Positions 45,101 through 53,429 of a DNA stretch of 64,000 nt are shown piece after piece. Source of the stretch: Sorangium cellulosum (GTDB lineage Bacteria; Myxococcota_A; Polyangia; Polyangiales; Polyangiaceae); contig NZ_CP012673.1 in the NCBI RefSeq assembly GCF_002950945.1, positions 1,364,001 to 1,428,000 of the forward strand. Reading direction: 5' to 3'. Position 1 is the stretch's first letter. Each line of letters begins with the position of its first letter. The notes beneath the pieces were generated by a model. It did no database searches and was not told the origin of the DNA. It saw only the letters and a list, made by a program, of their open reading frames with translations. The position numbers and the translations under genes are program-made.

Positions 45101-46826
45101 GGCCGCCGTCGTGCTCCATGTCGCGGGGCGGCTGCGACGCCCGGTGACCGGCCAGCGCGGCGATGTAGAACGGATAACCGGGCATCGCCTCGCGGATCAC
45201 CCGCTCGCCGCCGGGGAGCTCGACCCGCGTCGGCGCGTAGGTCGGCATCGGGGCCATCGCGCGGCCGGGGAGCGGCACCACCGCGGGCGTGGGGGTGCCG
45301 GCCGCGAGCTCGCCGTCCGGCAGGGCGCGGTCCTGTGTGCCGGCCTCGAAGACGTCATGGACGCGGAGGAGACCCCACATCCCCTGCGCGAAATGGGGAT
45401 AGAGGTGGCAGTGGAAGATGGAGTCCCCGGGGGTCAGGTGACGGTTGCCGGCGCCATAACGGAGCTGGTACGTGAACGCCGCGCCGGGGCCGATGGTCTG
45501 TGAATCGATGTAGTCGCTGTCCTCGTCGTCCGGCGTCCGCAGCCACTGGTGGGCGTGGAGGTGGAAGACGTGCGTCTCCCGCGGCCCGGCGTGGACGTTC
45601 CGGAACCAGACGGGATCCCCGAGGTAGCCGTGATGCACGTTGGAGGGGTCGTCCGGGTAGAGGGCCCTCACGGCGTTGCCCAGCTCGTCCCGCTCGATGT
45701 TCAGCGCCGGGTCGCCGTTCGCCCAGGAGCTCAGGAAGAACTCCTCGAACTTGCACTCCGCGCACGCCCTCGTGGGCCCGATGCGCCTGCGGTTGGCGAG
45801 GACCGCCGCGCCCAGGCTGGCGGCGCCGTAGTTGACGCCGAACCCGCTGCGCACGCTGTGGAAGGCCGTGTCGAGGTTGAGCTCGGGGAAGGCGTTGACG
45901 GCGCCGAGGTCGTCGTGGAACACGACCGTGATCTCACGAAACGTCGTGTCGCGCGACGAGGGGTCGTCGCCGTACCCGGCGATGATGGCGTTGACGTCGC
46001 CGTGCACGATCTCCCCGGCGTCGTTCGTGATGCGGAGGATCGGCTCGCCGTCCGCGCCGATCGCCTCGTAATCGAGGCGCGGGGTCCCGTCCGGGTTCCG
46101 ACCGAGGCTCGCGGCGGCGAGCTCGGCGGCGGTGACCTGCGACCGGTAGGCGACCGCGTCGCGGGGCTCGACGTGGACGGCGCCGAACAGCGCCGAGAAG
46201 GCCTGTCGGATCGGCGGCCCCGGGGCGTCGCCGCCCGCCATGGCGCCGGCGCTGTGCATGAGGAACGTGCCCTCGCGGTCGGCGAAGAGCCGGTAAGTCC
46301 GCGTCTCTCCGGGGGCGGCGAGGGAGCTCGGGTTCCGCCCGACGTTGCCGCCGAGCGATTCGATGTCCCGGATCTGGAGACCGGCCACGTGGATGGAAGC
46401 GTCCCGGGTGAGCGGGGCGGGCTCCGGGAGGGGCTCGCCCGGCGGCGTGAGCCAGTTGGTGAAGGTGATGTCGAGCGCGTCGCCGACGTTGACCCGGAGG
46501 ACGAGCGGCCTTGGACGTTTGTCCGGGCGCAGCATGGCGTTGCCTGGGCCGATGGGCCGCTCCGGGTCGGCGGCCACGACGTCCCGCCGGAGGGCGTAGA
46601 TCATCCCTGCCGGGTTGAAGGCGCCGAACCGCTCATAGACGTACACCTGATCGATGGCGACGACGTGGGCGAAGACGGTGTTGCCCGACGGGTACTCGGC
46701 CCGCTCGGCGCTCACCGCCTCTCCGGCGGGCTCCTCGCCCTGCTCCGCGCCCGACCCGGAGCCCGCGCAGCCGATGGCGGCGGCCGCCGCCGCGCCGCAG
46801 AGCACCTTGAACAGCCTGGTCAGCAC
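42105..46826 (-). CDS. Giant multicopper-oxidase-like lipoprotein
   Basis: This is a 1573-residue lipoprotein (lipobox AIGC, Cys20). GTG 46826 is chosen for GGAGG 6 nt upstream; an overlapping ATG leads to an immediate stop. Cupredoxin modules repeat along the chain. The best copper motifs are HLHAH (422-426) and HCHLYPHFAQGMWG (from 472), the type 1/type 3 centre pattern. Later modules carry degenerate versions (THDHFSP, SSHQHHGLYAG, FSIHGRKWL, FSLWGHEW). The size and multi-domain build resemble MofA/MnxG-like manganese oxidases, although enzyme activity is not shown. It is divergent from the GMC oxidoreductase gene. Confidence 0.8.
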   Translation of the reverse strand: MLTRLFKVLCGAAAAAAIGCAGSGSGAEQGEEPAGEAVSAERAEYPSGNTVFAHVVAIDQVYVYERFGAFNPAGMIYALRRDVVAADPERPIGPGNAMLRPDKRPRPLVLRVNVGDALDITFTNWLTPPGEPLPEPAPLTRDASIHVAGLQIRDIESLGGNVGRNPSSLAAPGETRTYRLFADREGTFLMHSAGAMAGGDAPGPPIRQAFSALFGAVHVEPRDAVAYRSQVTAAELAAASLGRNPDGTPRLDYEAIGADGEPILRITNDAGEIVHGDVNAIIAGYGDDPSSRDTTFREITVVFHDDLGAVNAFPELNLDTAFHSVRSGFGVNYGAASLGAAVLANRRRIGPTRACAECKFEEFFLSSWANGDPALNIERDELGNAVRALYPDDPSNVHHGYLGDPVWFRNVHAGPRETHVFHLHAHQWLRTPDDEDSDYIDSQTIGPGAAFTYQLRYGAGNRHLTPGDSIFHCHLYPHFAQGMWGLLRVHDVFEAGTQDRALPDGELAAGTPTPAVVPLPGRAMAPMPTYAPTRVELPGGERVIREAMPGYPFYIAALAGHRASQPPRDMEHDGGLPRHVVTSVPADGVDLGVRGEFDVQIHRANLKLLPADGTRAESAAMAFHAGQFPGAARAPERYGYPVRGYPAFTPEGDAALFLVNGRPPAPGAVYADPCPSRSPTRTYRAAYVQLDGVVNGAGWHDAQLRTTILEGDYHATRDGAKAPEPLFIRARSGDCVVFHATNLLPSALQADDFQIYVPTDTTGQHIHLVKYDVIASDGGANGFNYEDGTFTADEVLERIGAANALGGALAADGTLEEAGRRVHLAAEEHPTLDGAPRGAQITTQRFWADPIVNTHGRDRTLSTAFTHDHFSPSSHQHHGLYAGLVVEPAGSTWRDPETGALLGERSDGGPTSYRADILFPAGDPRRPFREFNLMLADYSLVYDECGRPVNPPTFVRAPLPLAIVHPPDALLREVISWRDPGTQLINYRNEPIPLRIAERRCAADEVAQRAGEAGEMHNVFSSRVHGDPSTPLLRAYPGDHTMVRLVHAAQAEQHVFSIHGRKWLRESASPDSGYVNGQPIGVSEKMDLDLTDDVVSGAAPAGGVDYLYQSAATDDLWDGMWGLLRVHGERVPDLLPLPGAPEHAGATPAPVCPPDAEVRRYVVHAITARGNLPGGRLTYNEEFGFYDPDALLFVREEDLGALRAGKLQPEPLLLRAAAGDCVEVTLVNDLPEELPKTPHWNYNPPIVDGFNTNQVRPSNHVSLHPQLVAYDVSTSDGANVGRNPPQTVPPGQRRTYTWYAGEVTSGPDGVVWRPLELGAVNLKDMADVVNHGMHGAIGALVVEPEGAVWYEKPGLHAQAWVAHGGEGRGAQWFRELVLVYQAEVGLHTDEERFQCADPSWNCGTALANLGGEIDWDVSGQEAFNYRSEPIWARLGVRPETRLGSLVELDQSEVFSSAAHGDPATPVFEVGRWDKLRVRVLFPSGHRRQLAFSLWGHEWPHNPWALGSASRAMGENPTSFAIGVQSGIGPMTAWNINPFYRAGGRFGVPGDRLYNEQNSVELAGGQWGLVRVLP

Positions 46827-46896
46827 ATGTGCCTCCTCGCCCCAACAAACGACGTCGACAGCCGCCCGCGGCGCATGGTCGCGCCCCGGACGGCGT

Positions 46897-46912
46897 CATC
46901 GATCGATCGAGG
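46897..46912 (-). promoter_or_regulatory. Candidate shared operator near the multicopper oxidase gene
   Basis: Reading toward the oxidase gene, this 16-mer is CCTCGATCGATCGATG. It matches 14 of 16 bases of the site at 47376 and is largely self-complementary. It lies 70 nt upstream of the oxidase start. Confidence 0.5.
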
Positions 46913-47375
46913 CCCCGGCGAGCACCGCTTGCCGGGTGCCCTCCGCGATGAGCCGAATCCAGGCTTGTCGACAACGCCGCTCCTGTCAAGGATGCCACGG
47001 GACATCGCCTGTGGTCGATTGACCGCAATCCAGGCTGTTCGGGTCGGACCCAGGGCACACCCTCGCGCGAGCCCGCGCACCCTGGATCCCATCCACGGTG
47101 TGTGGAGGGGACCCAGGTCGCGGGCTGCTGCCTTACGTCCGCTACGTCTTGTGATCAGAGAAGGTTCGATCTACGCTGCGTGTCGCGCTCGACGGGATGC
47201 TGGGGGGCGCAGGGGAGCGACGCATCGTCGGTTGCTGGCGGACTGGTTTGGGGGAGCGGCGTCCGAGGAGAGCGCGCGCTGGAGCGCTCATGCTGCATCG
47301 CGCCGCCGGGGGCGACGATGTGCTCTGGTGAGCCGTGGGCTCGCGGAGCATGCGGCGCCGGGCCGGTGAAGCACA

Positions 47376-47391
47376 CCTCGATCAATCGAGG
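47376..47391 (+). promoter_or_regulatory. Candidate shared operator near the GMC gene
   Basis: This perfect palindrome has arms CCTCGAT and ATCGAGG around CA. It lies 68 nt upstream of the GMC start, matching the spacing of its partner site on the other gene. Confidence 0.55.
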
Positions 47392-47459
47392 ATGCAGCGT
47401 GACGGCGCCGTCCGATCGGCGCCGCGGGTATTCAACGGATCTCAAGGAGGGAGCAGCGC

Positions 47460-50400
47460 ATGGATCGGCTTTCGTCGGACATCGAAGAGATCGACGGTGA
47501 CTACGACGTCGTCGTCGTGGGCTCGGGCTACGGGGGCGCGATCATGGCGTCCCGGCTCGCGCGCGCCGGCCTGAAGGTCTGCGTGCTCGAGCGCGGGCGG
47601 GAGCGGCAGCCGGGCGAGTACCCGAACACCGCGCTGGAGGCCCTGGAGGAGATGCAGATGAACCTCCCGGTCGTGGGCCACGAGGGCTCGCGCACGGGGC
47701 TGTTCGATCTGCACATCAACGAGGACATCGGCGTGCTCGTCGGCTGCGGCCTCGGCGGCACCTCCCTCATCAACGCGAACGTCTCGATCCGCGCCGAGCC
47801 GCGCGTCTTCGACGACCCGCGCTGGCCCGCCCAGCTCCGCGGCGAGCACATGGAGCACCTGAACACCGGCTACCGGCTCGCCGAGCGGATGCTCTCGCCG
47901 AGGCCCTACCCCGAGAGTTACCCTCCGCTGCCCAAGATGACGGCGCTCCAGCGCTCGGCGGAGGTGATGGGGCAGCCGTTCCGGCGCCTCGACATCAACG
48001 TGACCTTCCAGGACGGCATCAACGCCGCCGGCGTCGCGCAGAAGGCCTGCACGAACTGCGGCGACTGCGTCTCGGGATGCAACGTCGGCGCGAAGAACAC
48101 CGTGCTCATGAACTACCTGCCCGACGCCAGGCGCCACGGCGCCGCCATCTTCGTCGAGACGAGCGTGCGCCACGTCGAGCGCCGCAGCGACGGCCGATGG
48201 AACGTTCACTACCAGGTGCTCGACGTCGGCCGCGAGGCGTTCGACGCGCCGACGCTGGCCGTCACCGCCAAGATCGTCGTCCTCTCCGCCGGGACGCTGG
48301 GATCCACCGAAATCTTGCTCCGATCGAAGGAGCTCGGACTACCCATCTCCGACATGATCGGCAAGGGGTTCAGCGGCAACGGCGACATGCTCGGGTTCGG
48401 CTACAACTGCACGCCGGCGCTCGACGGCCTCGGCTTCGGGAACCGCGCGGCCGGGACGATGGGGCCCGTCGGGCCGTGTATCACCAGCGTGATCGACATG
48501 CGCAACCAGGCGAGCCTGGCGGACGACATCATCATCGAGGAGGGGTCGATCCCGGGCGCGCTCGCGCCGCTCTTGCCGGTCGTGTTCCAGGCGGCCGCCG
48601 CGATCGGCGGGCAGAACACGGCCCCGCAGAACGCCTTCGCCCAGGGGCTGCGCGAGGCCGAGTCGCTCCTCCTCGGGCCTTATCACGGGGCCACGATGCA
48701 CACGCAGACTTACCTCGTGATGGGGCACGAGGCGAACAGCGGCACGATGAAGCTGGAGAGCGATCAGCTGCGGATCGACTGGCCCAAGGTGGGCATGGAG
48801 CCGATCTTCGAGGAGATGAACCGGCGCCTCGTGAGCACGACGGCCGCGCTCGAGGGGATCTCGGTCAAGGACCCGATCTGGTCCCCGAAGATCGGCGACA
48901 AGCTGATCACCGTGCACCCGCTCGGCGGCTGCATGATGGCCGACTCGGCCGAGTCGGGCGTCGTCGACCACAAGGGCACGGTGTTCGCGTCGACCACGGG
49001 CACCGCGGTCCACGAGGGGCTCTACGTCTGCGACGGCTCGATCATCCCCGTCTCGCTCGGCGTCAACCCGCTGCTCACGATCTCGGCGCTGGCGGAGCGT
49101 TGCGCGATCCACCTCGCCCGCGACCGCGGCCTCCACATCGATTACTCCGACAAGGGCCCGATCGCCCCAGAGCCCCGGGCGCAGAGGCCCGGGATCCGCT
49201 TCACCGAGACGATGAAGGGGTATTTCTCGAAGGCGGTCGACAGCGATTTCGAGACCGCCGCCGCGCTCGGGAAGCAGGAGGACTCGAGCTTCAAGTTCAT
49301 CCTCACGATCGTGTCGGAGGACGTCGACGCGATGATCACGAAGCCCGAGCACGCGGCGCGCACCCTCGGGACGGTGGACGCCCCCGCGCTCTCGGGGCGG
49401 CCGCTGACGGTGACGCACGGGACGTTCAACCTCTTCGTGCAGGACCCGAGCGCCGCCGACACCCGGCTCATGAAGTATTCGATGCGGCTCGTCTTGGAGG
49501 AGGGGCGCTCGTTCTATTTTTACGGCTTCAAGGTGATCAAGGACCGCCCGATCTGGGACGTGTGGCACGACACGACCACGCTCTACATCACCCTTCACGA
49601 GGGCGAGGACGACAAGGGGCCGGCGATCGGCAAGGGCATCCTCGTGATCGCGCCGGAGGATTTCATCCGCCAGCTGGGGACGCTGGACGTCACGAACGCG
49701 AAGGACGCCGAGGAGCGCCTCGCCACGACGGTGAAGTTCGGGCGCTTCTTCGCGGGCGTGGTCTACGACTATTACGGCGGCGTGGCGGCGCCCCTCGAGT
49801 ACGCCGACTCGAACCCTCCTCCCCAGAAGCGCAGGCCGCTGCGCGCGCCGGGCCCGAGCCTCCACCCGTTCAAGACGAGCGACGGCGTCGATCTTCTCCT
49901 GACGCGGTATCACGGCGGGTCGAAGGGGCCGGTGATGCTCGCGCACGGGCTCGGCGTCTCGAGCCGTATCTTCTCGACCGACACCATCGAGACGAACCTG
50001 CTCGAGCACCTCGTGGCCCACGGCTACGACGTCTGGCTGCTCGACTTCCGATCGAGCGTGCTGCTCCCCGCGTCGAGGACGCAGTACACGGCCGACCAGA
50101 TCGCGCGGGGCGATTATCCGGCTGCGGTGGCGAAGGTGCGCGAGGTGACGGGCGCGGCGGGCGTGCAGGTCGTCGCCCACTGCTACGGCGCGACGACGTT
50201 CACGATGGCGATGCTCGCCGGGCTCGAGGGCGTCCGCTCGGCGGTGATCTCGCAGATCTCGACGCACCTGGTCACGCCCGCCCTGGTGCACCTGAAGGCG
50301 GGTCTGCACGCGCCGAGCGTGCTCGATGCGCTCGGCGTCGGGTCGCTCACCACGAACGCCTCCTCGCACGAGGGGTTCCTGTCGCGCCTCTACGATCGCG

Positions 50401-50858
50401 CGCTCGAGCTCTACCCGGTCGGGTCCGACGAGCGCTGCGACAGCGCGGTGTGCCACCGGATCTCGTTCATGTACTCGCTGCTCTACGAGCACGCGCAGCT
50501 GAACCACGCCACGCACGAGCGGCTCTACGAGCTCTTCGGCGAGGCGACGATGCGCGCGTTCGAGGGGCTCTCGCTGATGACCCGCGAGGGGCACGTCGTC
50601 GACGCCGAGGGGAGGGACGTCTACCTGCCGCACCTCGATCGGATGGCGATCCCGATCCGGTTCATCCACGGCGCGGAGAACCAGTGTTTCCTGCCGGCGA
50701 GCACCGAGAAGACGGTCGAGGTGCTCTCGGCGAGGAACGGCGCGGCGCTCTACTCGCGGAACGTCATCCCCGGGTATGGCCACATCGATTGCATCTTCGG
50801 GAAGAACGCGTCGACCGACGTCTACCCCTTCATCGTCGAGCACCTCGAGCGGACCTGA
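47460..50858 (+). CDS. GMC oxidoreductase fused to alpha/beta hydrolase
   Basis: This is a 1132-residue fusion with a strong ribosome-binding site (AAGGAGGG) before ATG 47460. The N-terminal part is a cholesterol-oxidase-like FAD GMC domain: VVVVGSGYGGAIMASRLA (17-34), CGLGGTSLINANV, HPLGGCMM and GVNPLLTISALAE. Cys197, 200, 203 and 207 form CxxCxxCxxxC, a ferredoxin-like [4Fe-4S] pattern seen in ChoD-like proteins. From about residue 800 an alpha/beta hydrolase follows (MLAHGLGVSS; late His in PGYGHID); its nucleophile elbow reads AHCYGA, with Cys908 for Ser. It probably acts on sterol- or lipid-like substrates. Confidence 0.9.
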   Translation: MDRLSSDIEEIDGDYDVVVVGSGYGGAIMASRLARAGLKVCVLERGRERQPGEYPNTALEALEEMQMNLPVVGHEGSRTGLFDLHINEDIGVLVGCGLGGTSLINANVSIRAEPRVFDDPRWPAQLRGEHMEHLNTGYRLAERMLSPRPYPESYPPLPKMTALQRSAEVMGQPFRRLDINVTFQDGINAAGVAQKACTNCGDCVSGCNVGAKNTVLMNYLPDARRHGAAIFVETSVRHVERRSDGRWNVHYQVLDVGREAFDAPTLAVTAKIVVLSAGTLGSTEILLRSKELGLPISDMIGKGFSGNGDMLGFGYNCTPALDGLGFGNRAAGTMGPVGPCITSVIDMRNQASLADDIIIEEGSIPGALAPLLPVVFQAAAAIGGQNTAPQNAFAQGLREAESLLLGPYHGATMHTQTYLVMGHEANSGTMKLESDQLRIDWPKVGMEPIFEEMNRRLVSTTAALEGISVKDPIWSPKIGDKLITVHPLGGCMMADSAESGVVDHKGTVFASTTGTAVHEGLYVCDGSIIPVSLGVNPLLTISALAERCAIHLARDRGLHIDYSDKGPIAPEPRAQRPGIRFTETMKGYFSKAVDSDFETAAALGKQEDSSFKFILTIVSEDVDAMITKPEHAARTLGTVDAPALSGRPLTVTHGTFNLFVQDPSAADTRLMKYSMRLVLEEGRSFYFYGFKVIKDRPIWDVWHDTTTLYITLHEGEDDKGPAIGKGILVIAPEDFIRQLGTLDVTNAKDAEERLATTVKFGRFFAGVVYDYYGGVAAPLEYADSNPPPQKRRPLRAPGPSLHPFKTSDGVDLLLTRYHGGSKGPVMLAHGLGVSSRIFSTDTIETNLLEHLVAHGYDVWLLDFRSSVLLPASRTQYTADQIARGDYPAAVAKVREVTGAAGVQVVAHCYGATTFTMAMLAGLEGVRSAVISQISTHLVTPALVHLKAGLHAPSVLDALGVGSLTTNASSHEGFLSRLYDRALELYPVGSDERCDSAVCHRISFMYSLLYEHAQLNHATHERLYELFGEATMRAFEGLSLMTREGHVVDAEGRDVYLPHLDRMAIPIRFIHGAENQCFLPASTEKTVEVLSARNGAALYSRNVIPGYGHIDCIFGKNASTDVYPFIVEHLERT

Positions 50859-51007
50859 GCGCCGGGCGGTCCGCGGGACATGGACTCGTGGTTTTAGGTG
50901 CGGCGATTCCCGCGCGCATCGCAGCAGATAGTATCGCAGACCCGCCAGCACGTCCCTGAGGCATAGCCGCACGGGGAGAGGACGAGCCGTGCGGGCTGGT
51001 GCCGTCT

Positions 51008-52519
51008 TCAGCGCTCCCGGGGCAGGAACGCGCCGTGGAAGGTCTGGGGCGACGCGTGGGGCAGGTGCACCCGCGCCCGGGGCCCGTCGCCCAGGTGTTG
51101 CGCGTCCCAGACGTGGATGGCGCTCTTCCTGGCCTTCACGTCGGTGACCAGGGCGAGCACATGACCGTCGCCCTCGGGAGCGCCGGGGGCACGCGGCACG
51201 AAGACCGGCTCCGAGGGCAGCTCGTGGCGCGCGAGGTCCGCCCGGGTGATCGCGCCCGTGTCCACGTCGACGCGGGTGATGCCGTTCGTGGGCGGGTCTT
51301 CGGTCCGTCCCTCCGTGGCGAGGAAGACCACGCCGTGCCGCTCCCCCTCGACCCGGGGGTCGCAGCGCGGGAACTCTCCGCGGAGGCCGCCGAGGTCCTC
51401 CACGACGAGCTGCTCGCGCCTCGCACGGACGCGATGGCGCACGAGCACGCCGCCCTCGACGGCGGCGAGCTCGGGCCGGTCCGGGTCCTTGCCGATGGCG
51501 CCGAGTGTGCCGAGCCCCGGGTAGCGGACGAGGTCGACGACGAGATCCTCGCCGTCGTCGTAGGCGTTTGCGAAGTGCCACTGGAAAAATACGTCTACGC
51601 TGAAGCGGCGCACGCGGGAGATGTCGTCGATGTCGACGACGATCACCTCCGTGCCCCGGCGAGGCTCGAAGCGCACCCAGGAGTCGAAGCTCCCCCACCG
51701 CAGGAGCGCGCGGCCCATCTGGATGACGGCGGGTGAGACGAAGAACACGAGGTGCTGCCGGGTGGCGCAGAAGTCGTGGAGCATCACGGGCGCCGGCAAC
51801 GGCACCGCGCCGAGCACACGCGTGCGCCCGTCGTCGTCGACCGCGTAGAGGTCGAGGAGGTGCTTGCGGCCGTAGCGGACGCCGAAGTTGTAGCTCGTCT
51901 TCCGGGCGGCCACCCGGTGCGGGTGGGCGGAGAAGGTGGGGCCGAGCGCGCCGCCGAGGTCGGTCTCGCCGATCGTGTCGAGGGTCGCGGGATCGAGCTC
52001 CGTCGGCCTGCCCGCCTCCATGAGGGCGAACAGGCGGCCGCCGGCGAGGAAGGGGCTCGTGTTCGCGACGTTCTTGGCCTTGCCCTGCAGCGCCTGGAGC
52101 AGGCGCGTGGGCCAGAACAGCGTCGAGCCGTAGAGGCGCCGGCCGGCCGCGAGCTCCTCCTGCAGGCCGCGGCTGCGCACCAGGCGATGCGCGCCCTCGG
52201 CCCGGCCGCCCGAGAGCCGCACGGCGAGCATGCCCCCGTCGGCCTCGAAGGGGTGCGGCACGCGGACGCCGAAGAGGGTGGCGCGAGCCGGACCGGCGCG
52301 AAAGAGCGTGCCCTCGAGGCCCTCGGGCAACACTCCCTCGATGGAGAGCGGCGTGAAGCCGTACTCGGCCTCGAGGTCGGGCAGGTGATCGAAGGAGCGG
52401 GCGGAGCGCGCGGCTTCCAGAGAGGCGTCGCCCGCGGCGGCGAAGGCGGCGTCGAGGGCGGCGTCGGAGACGGAGACGGGGACGGAGACGGGGACAGGGG
52501 GAGACAGGGCGATGGACAT
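51008..52519 (-). CDS. Carotenoid cleavage oxygenase
   Basis: This 503-residue member of the carotenoid/stilbene dioxygenase family has a seven-bladed propeller with Fe(II) bound by four His. The four His contexts are visible: SAHPHRV, MLHDFCA, FQWHFANAYDDG and QTFHGAFLPR. It oxidatively cleaves a double bond of a carotenoid or other polyene, giving apocarotenoids. AGGAGG sits about 5 nt before ATG 52519. Two TetR-type operators lie just upstream, so repression by the divergent TetR gene is likely. It converges with the GMC-hydrolase gene. Confidence 0.93.
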   Translation of the reverse strand: MSIALSPPVPVSVPVSVSDAALDAAFAAAGDASLEAARSARSFDHLPDLEAEYGFTPLSIEGVLPEGLEGTLFRAGPARATLFGVRVPHPFEADGGMLAVRLSGGRAEGAHRLVRSRGLQEELAAGRRLYGSTLFWPTRLLQALQGKAKNVANTSPFLAGGRLFALMEAGRPTELDPATLDTIGETDLGGALGPTFSAHPHRVAARKTSYNFGVRYGRKHLLDLYAVDDDGRTRVLGAVPLPAPVMLHDFCATRQHLVFFVSPAVIQMGRALLRWGSFDSWVRFEPRRGTEVIVVDIDDISRVRRFSVDVFFQWHFANAYDDGEDLVVDLVRYPGLGTLGAIGKDPDRPELAAVEGGVLVRHRVRARREQLVVEDLGGLRGEFPRCDPRVEGERHGVVFLATEGRTEDPPTNGITRVDVDTGAITRADLARHELPSEPVFVPRAPGAPEGDGHVLALVTDVKARKSAIHVWDAQHLGDGPRARVHLPHASPQTFHGAFLPRER

Positions 52520-52535
52520 GGAACCTCCTGGCGGC

Positions 52536-52558
52536 GGATGTGATCGGTGATCACATCC
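52536..52558. promoter_or_regulatory. TetR operator 1
   Basis: Perfect 10-bp arms GGATGTGATC and GATCACATCC surround GGT. The site ends 17 bp before the carotenoid oxygenase start and should block its transcription when occupied. Confidence 0.8.
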
Positions 52559-52568
52559 GCCGCCAGGG

Positions 52569-52591
52569 TGATGTAATCACCGATTACATGA
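52569..52591. promoter_or_regulatory. TetR operator 2
   Basis: Arms TGATGTAATC and GATTACATGA (one mismatch) surround ACC. It has the same length and core pattern as operator 1, with centres 33 bp apart (about three helical turns), so two dimers could bind on the same face. Confidence 0.8.
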
Positions 52592-52730
52592 GCGCAAGCG
52601 GGATCCTGCGGCGCTGCGCGCCGGGGGCGGCTCGCTGGCGCGGGTGCGGGGCTCGGCTGCCGGAGGAGCGCCGGAGAAGGGGGCCGCGGCTCCTGCTTGA
52701 CGCCGCGGTCCGCCGCCGGGAAAGCGCGGC

Positions 52731-53429
52731 ATGCCTGCGGGTCGAAAGCGCGCCGAGGAACCGCCTGCGAAGGGGGCGACCGCCGAGGAGGCGCCTGCCA
52801 GGCGGGCGCGCTCGAAGCGGGCGGCGCGTGGGTATCATCATGGCGACCTCAAGCGGGTCCTCGTGGAGGCGGGGCTGGCGCTGCTGGAGGAGGGCGGCGT
52901 CGAGGCCGTCCGGGTGCGCGAGGCCGCGCGGCGGGCCGGCGTCTCTCCGGCCGCGCCTTTCCGGCATTTTCCTTCGCGGGAGGAATTTTTGCGTGCGGTC
53001 GCCCTGGCGGGGATCGAGCGGTTCCAGCTGGCCTCGGCGGCGGAGGTCGCGGCGGCGCCCTCGCCGCTGCTGCGCTTCCGCGCGCTCGGGCTCGCCTCGG
53101 TCCGCTTCGCCCTCGAGCATCCCGCGCTGTTCGAGCTCCTGAACGGTCCGGCCTTCCGCGGCGACCCGGAGGGGGCGCGCGCGCTGCTCGCCGCGGCGGA
53201 CGAGGCGCGGTCGCGGCTGCAGAAGATGCTCGAGGAGGCGCGAGCGGGTGGCGAGCTGCGCCCGACGGACCCCGTGGTCACGGAGGTCGCGGGGCGGGCG
53301 CTGGCCTACGGGCTGGCGCGCATGTTCCTCGACGGCCACCTGCCGCGCGAGGGCGCGATGGAGCTCACCGCGGCCGTCCTCGACGTGCTCGGCGAGGGCC
53401 TGGCGACCCGGCGGCCCGACCCAGGTTGA
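52731..53429 (+). CDS. TetR family regulator
   Basis: This is a 232-residue regulator. A basic N-terminal extension precedes the helix-turn-helix: GYHHGDLKRVLVEAGLALLE, then VREAARRAGVSPAAPFRHFPSREEFL. The C-terminal domain resembles the TetR_C_13/WHG type. It is divergent from the carotenoid oxygenase gene with two operators between. The last four residues PDPG and the TGA are encoded by the first unit of the large repeat array, so the protein's C-terminus is set by the repeat. ATG 52731 lacks a strong ribosome-binding site; ATG 52842 would cut into the DNA-binding domain. Confidence 0.88.
   Translation: MPAGRKRAEEPPAKGATAEEAPARRARSKRAARGYHHGDLKRVLVEAGLALLEEGGVEAVRVREAARRAGVSPAAPFRHFPSREEFLRAVALAGIERFQLASAAEVAAAPSPLLRFRALGLASVRFALEHPALFELLNGPAFRGDPEGARALLAAADEARSRLQKMLEEARAGGELRPTDPVVTEVAGRALAYGLARMFLDGHLPREGAMELTAAVLDVLGEGLATRRPDPG

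Larger units (their letters stand above)
46827..47459. other. Divergent control region of two oxidase genes
   Basis: This 633-bp region contains two similar 16-mers (46897 and 47376), a direct repeat AATCCAGGCT (near 46956 and 47027) and palindrome TTGTCGACAA. No reading frame here looks coding. Confidence 0.6.

Noticed and set aside
42132..45503. Plus-strand reading frame of 1123 codons
   Set aside because: It is antisense to the multicopper-oxidase gene and has no domain signal.
47102..47500. Small plus-strand gene upstream of the GMC gene
   Set aside because: It overlaps the strong ribosome-binding site and start of the GMC gene, is Cys/Gly-rich without a motif, and lacks coding character.
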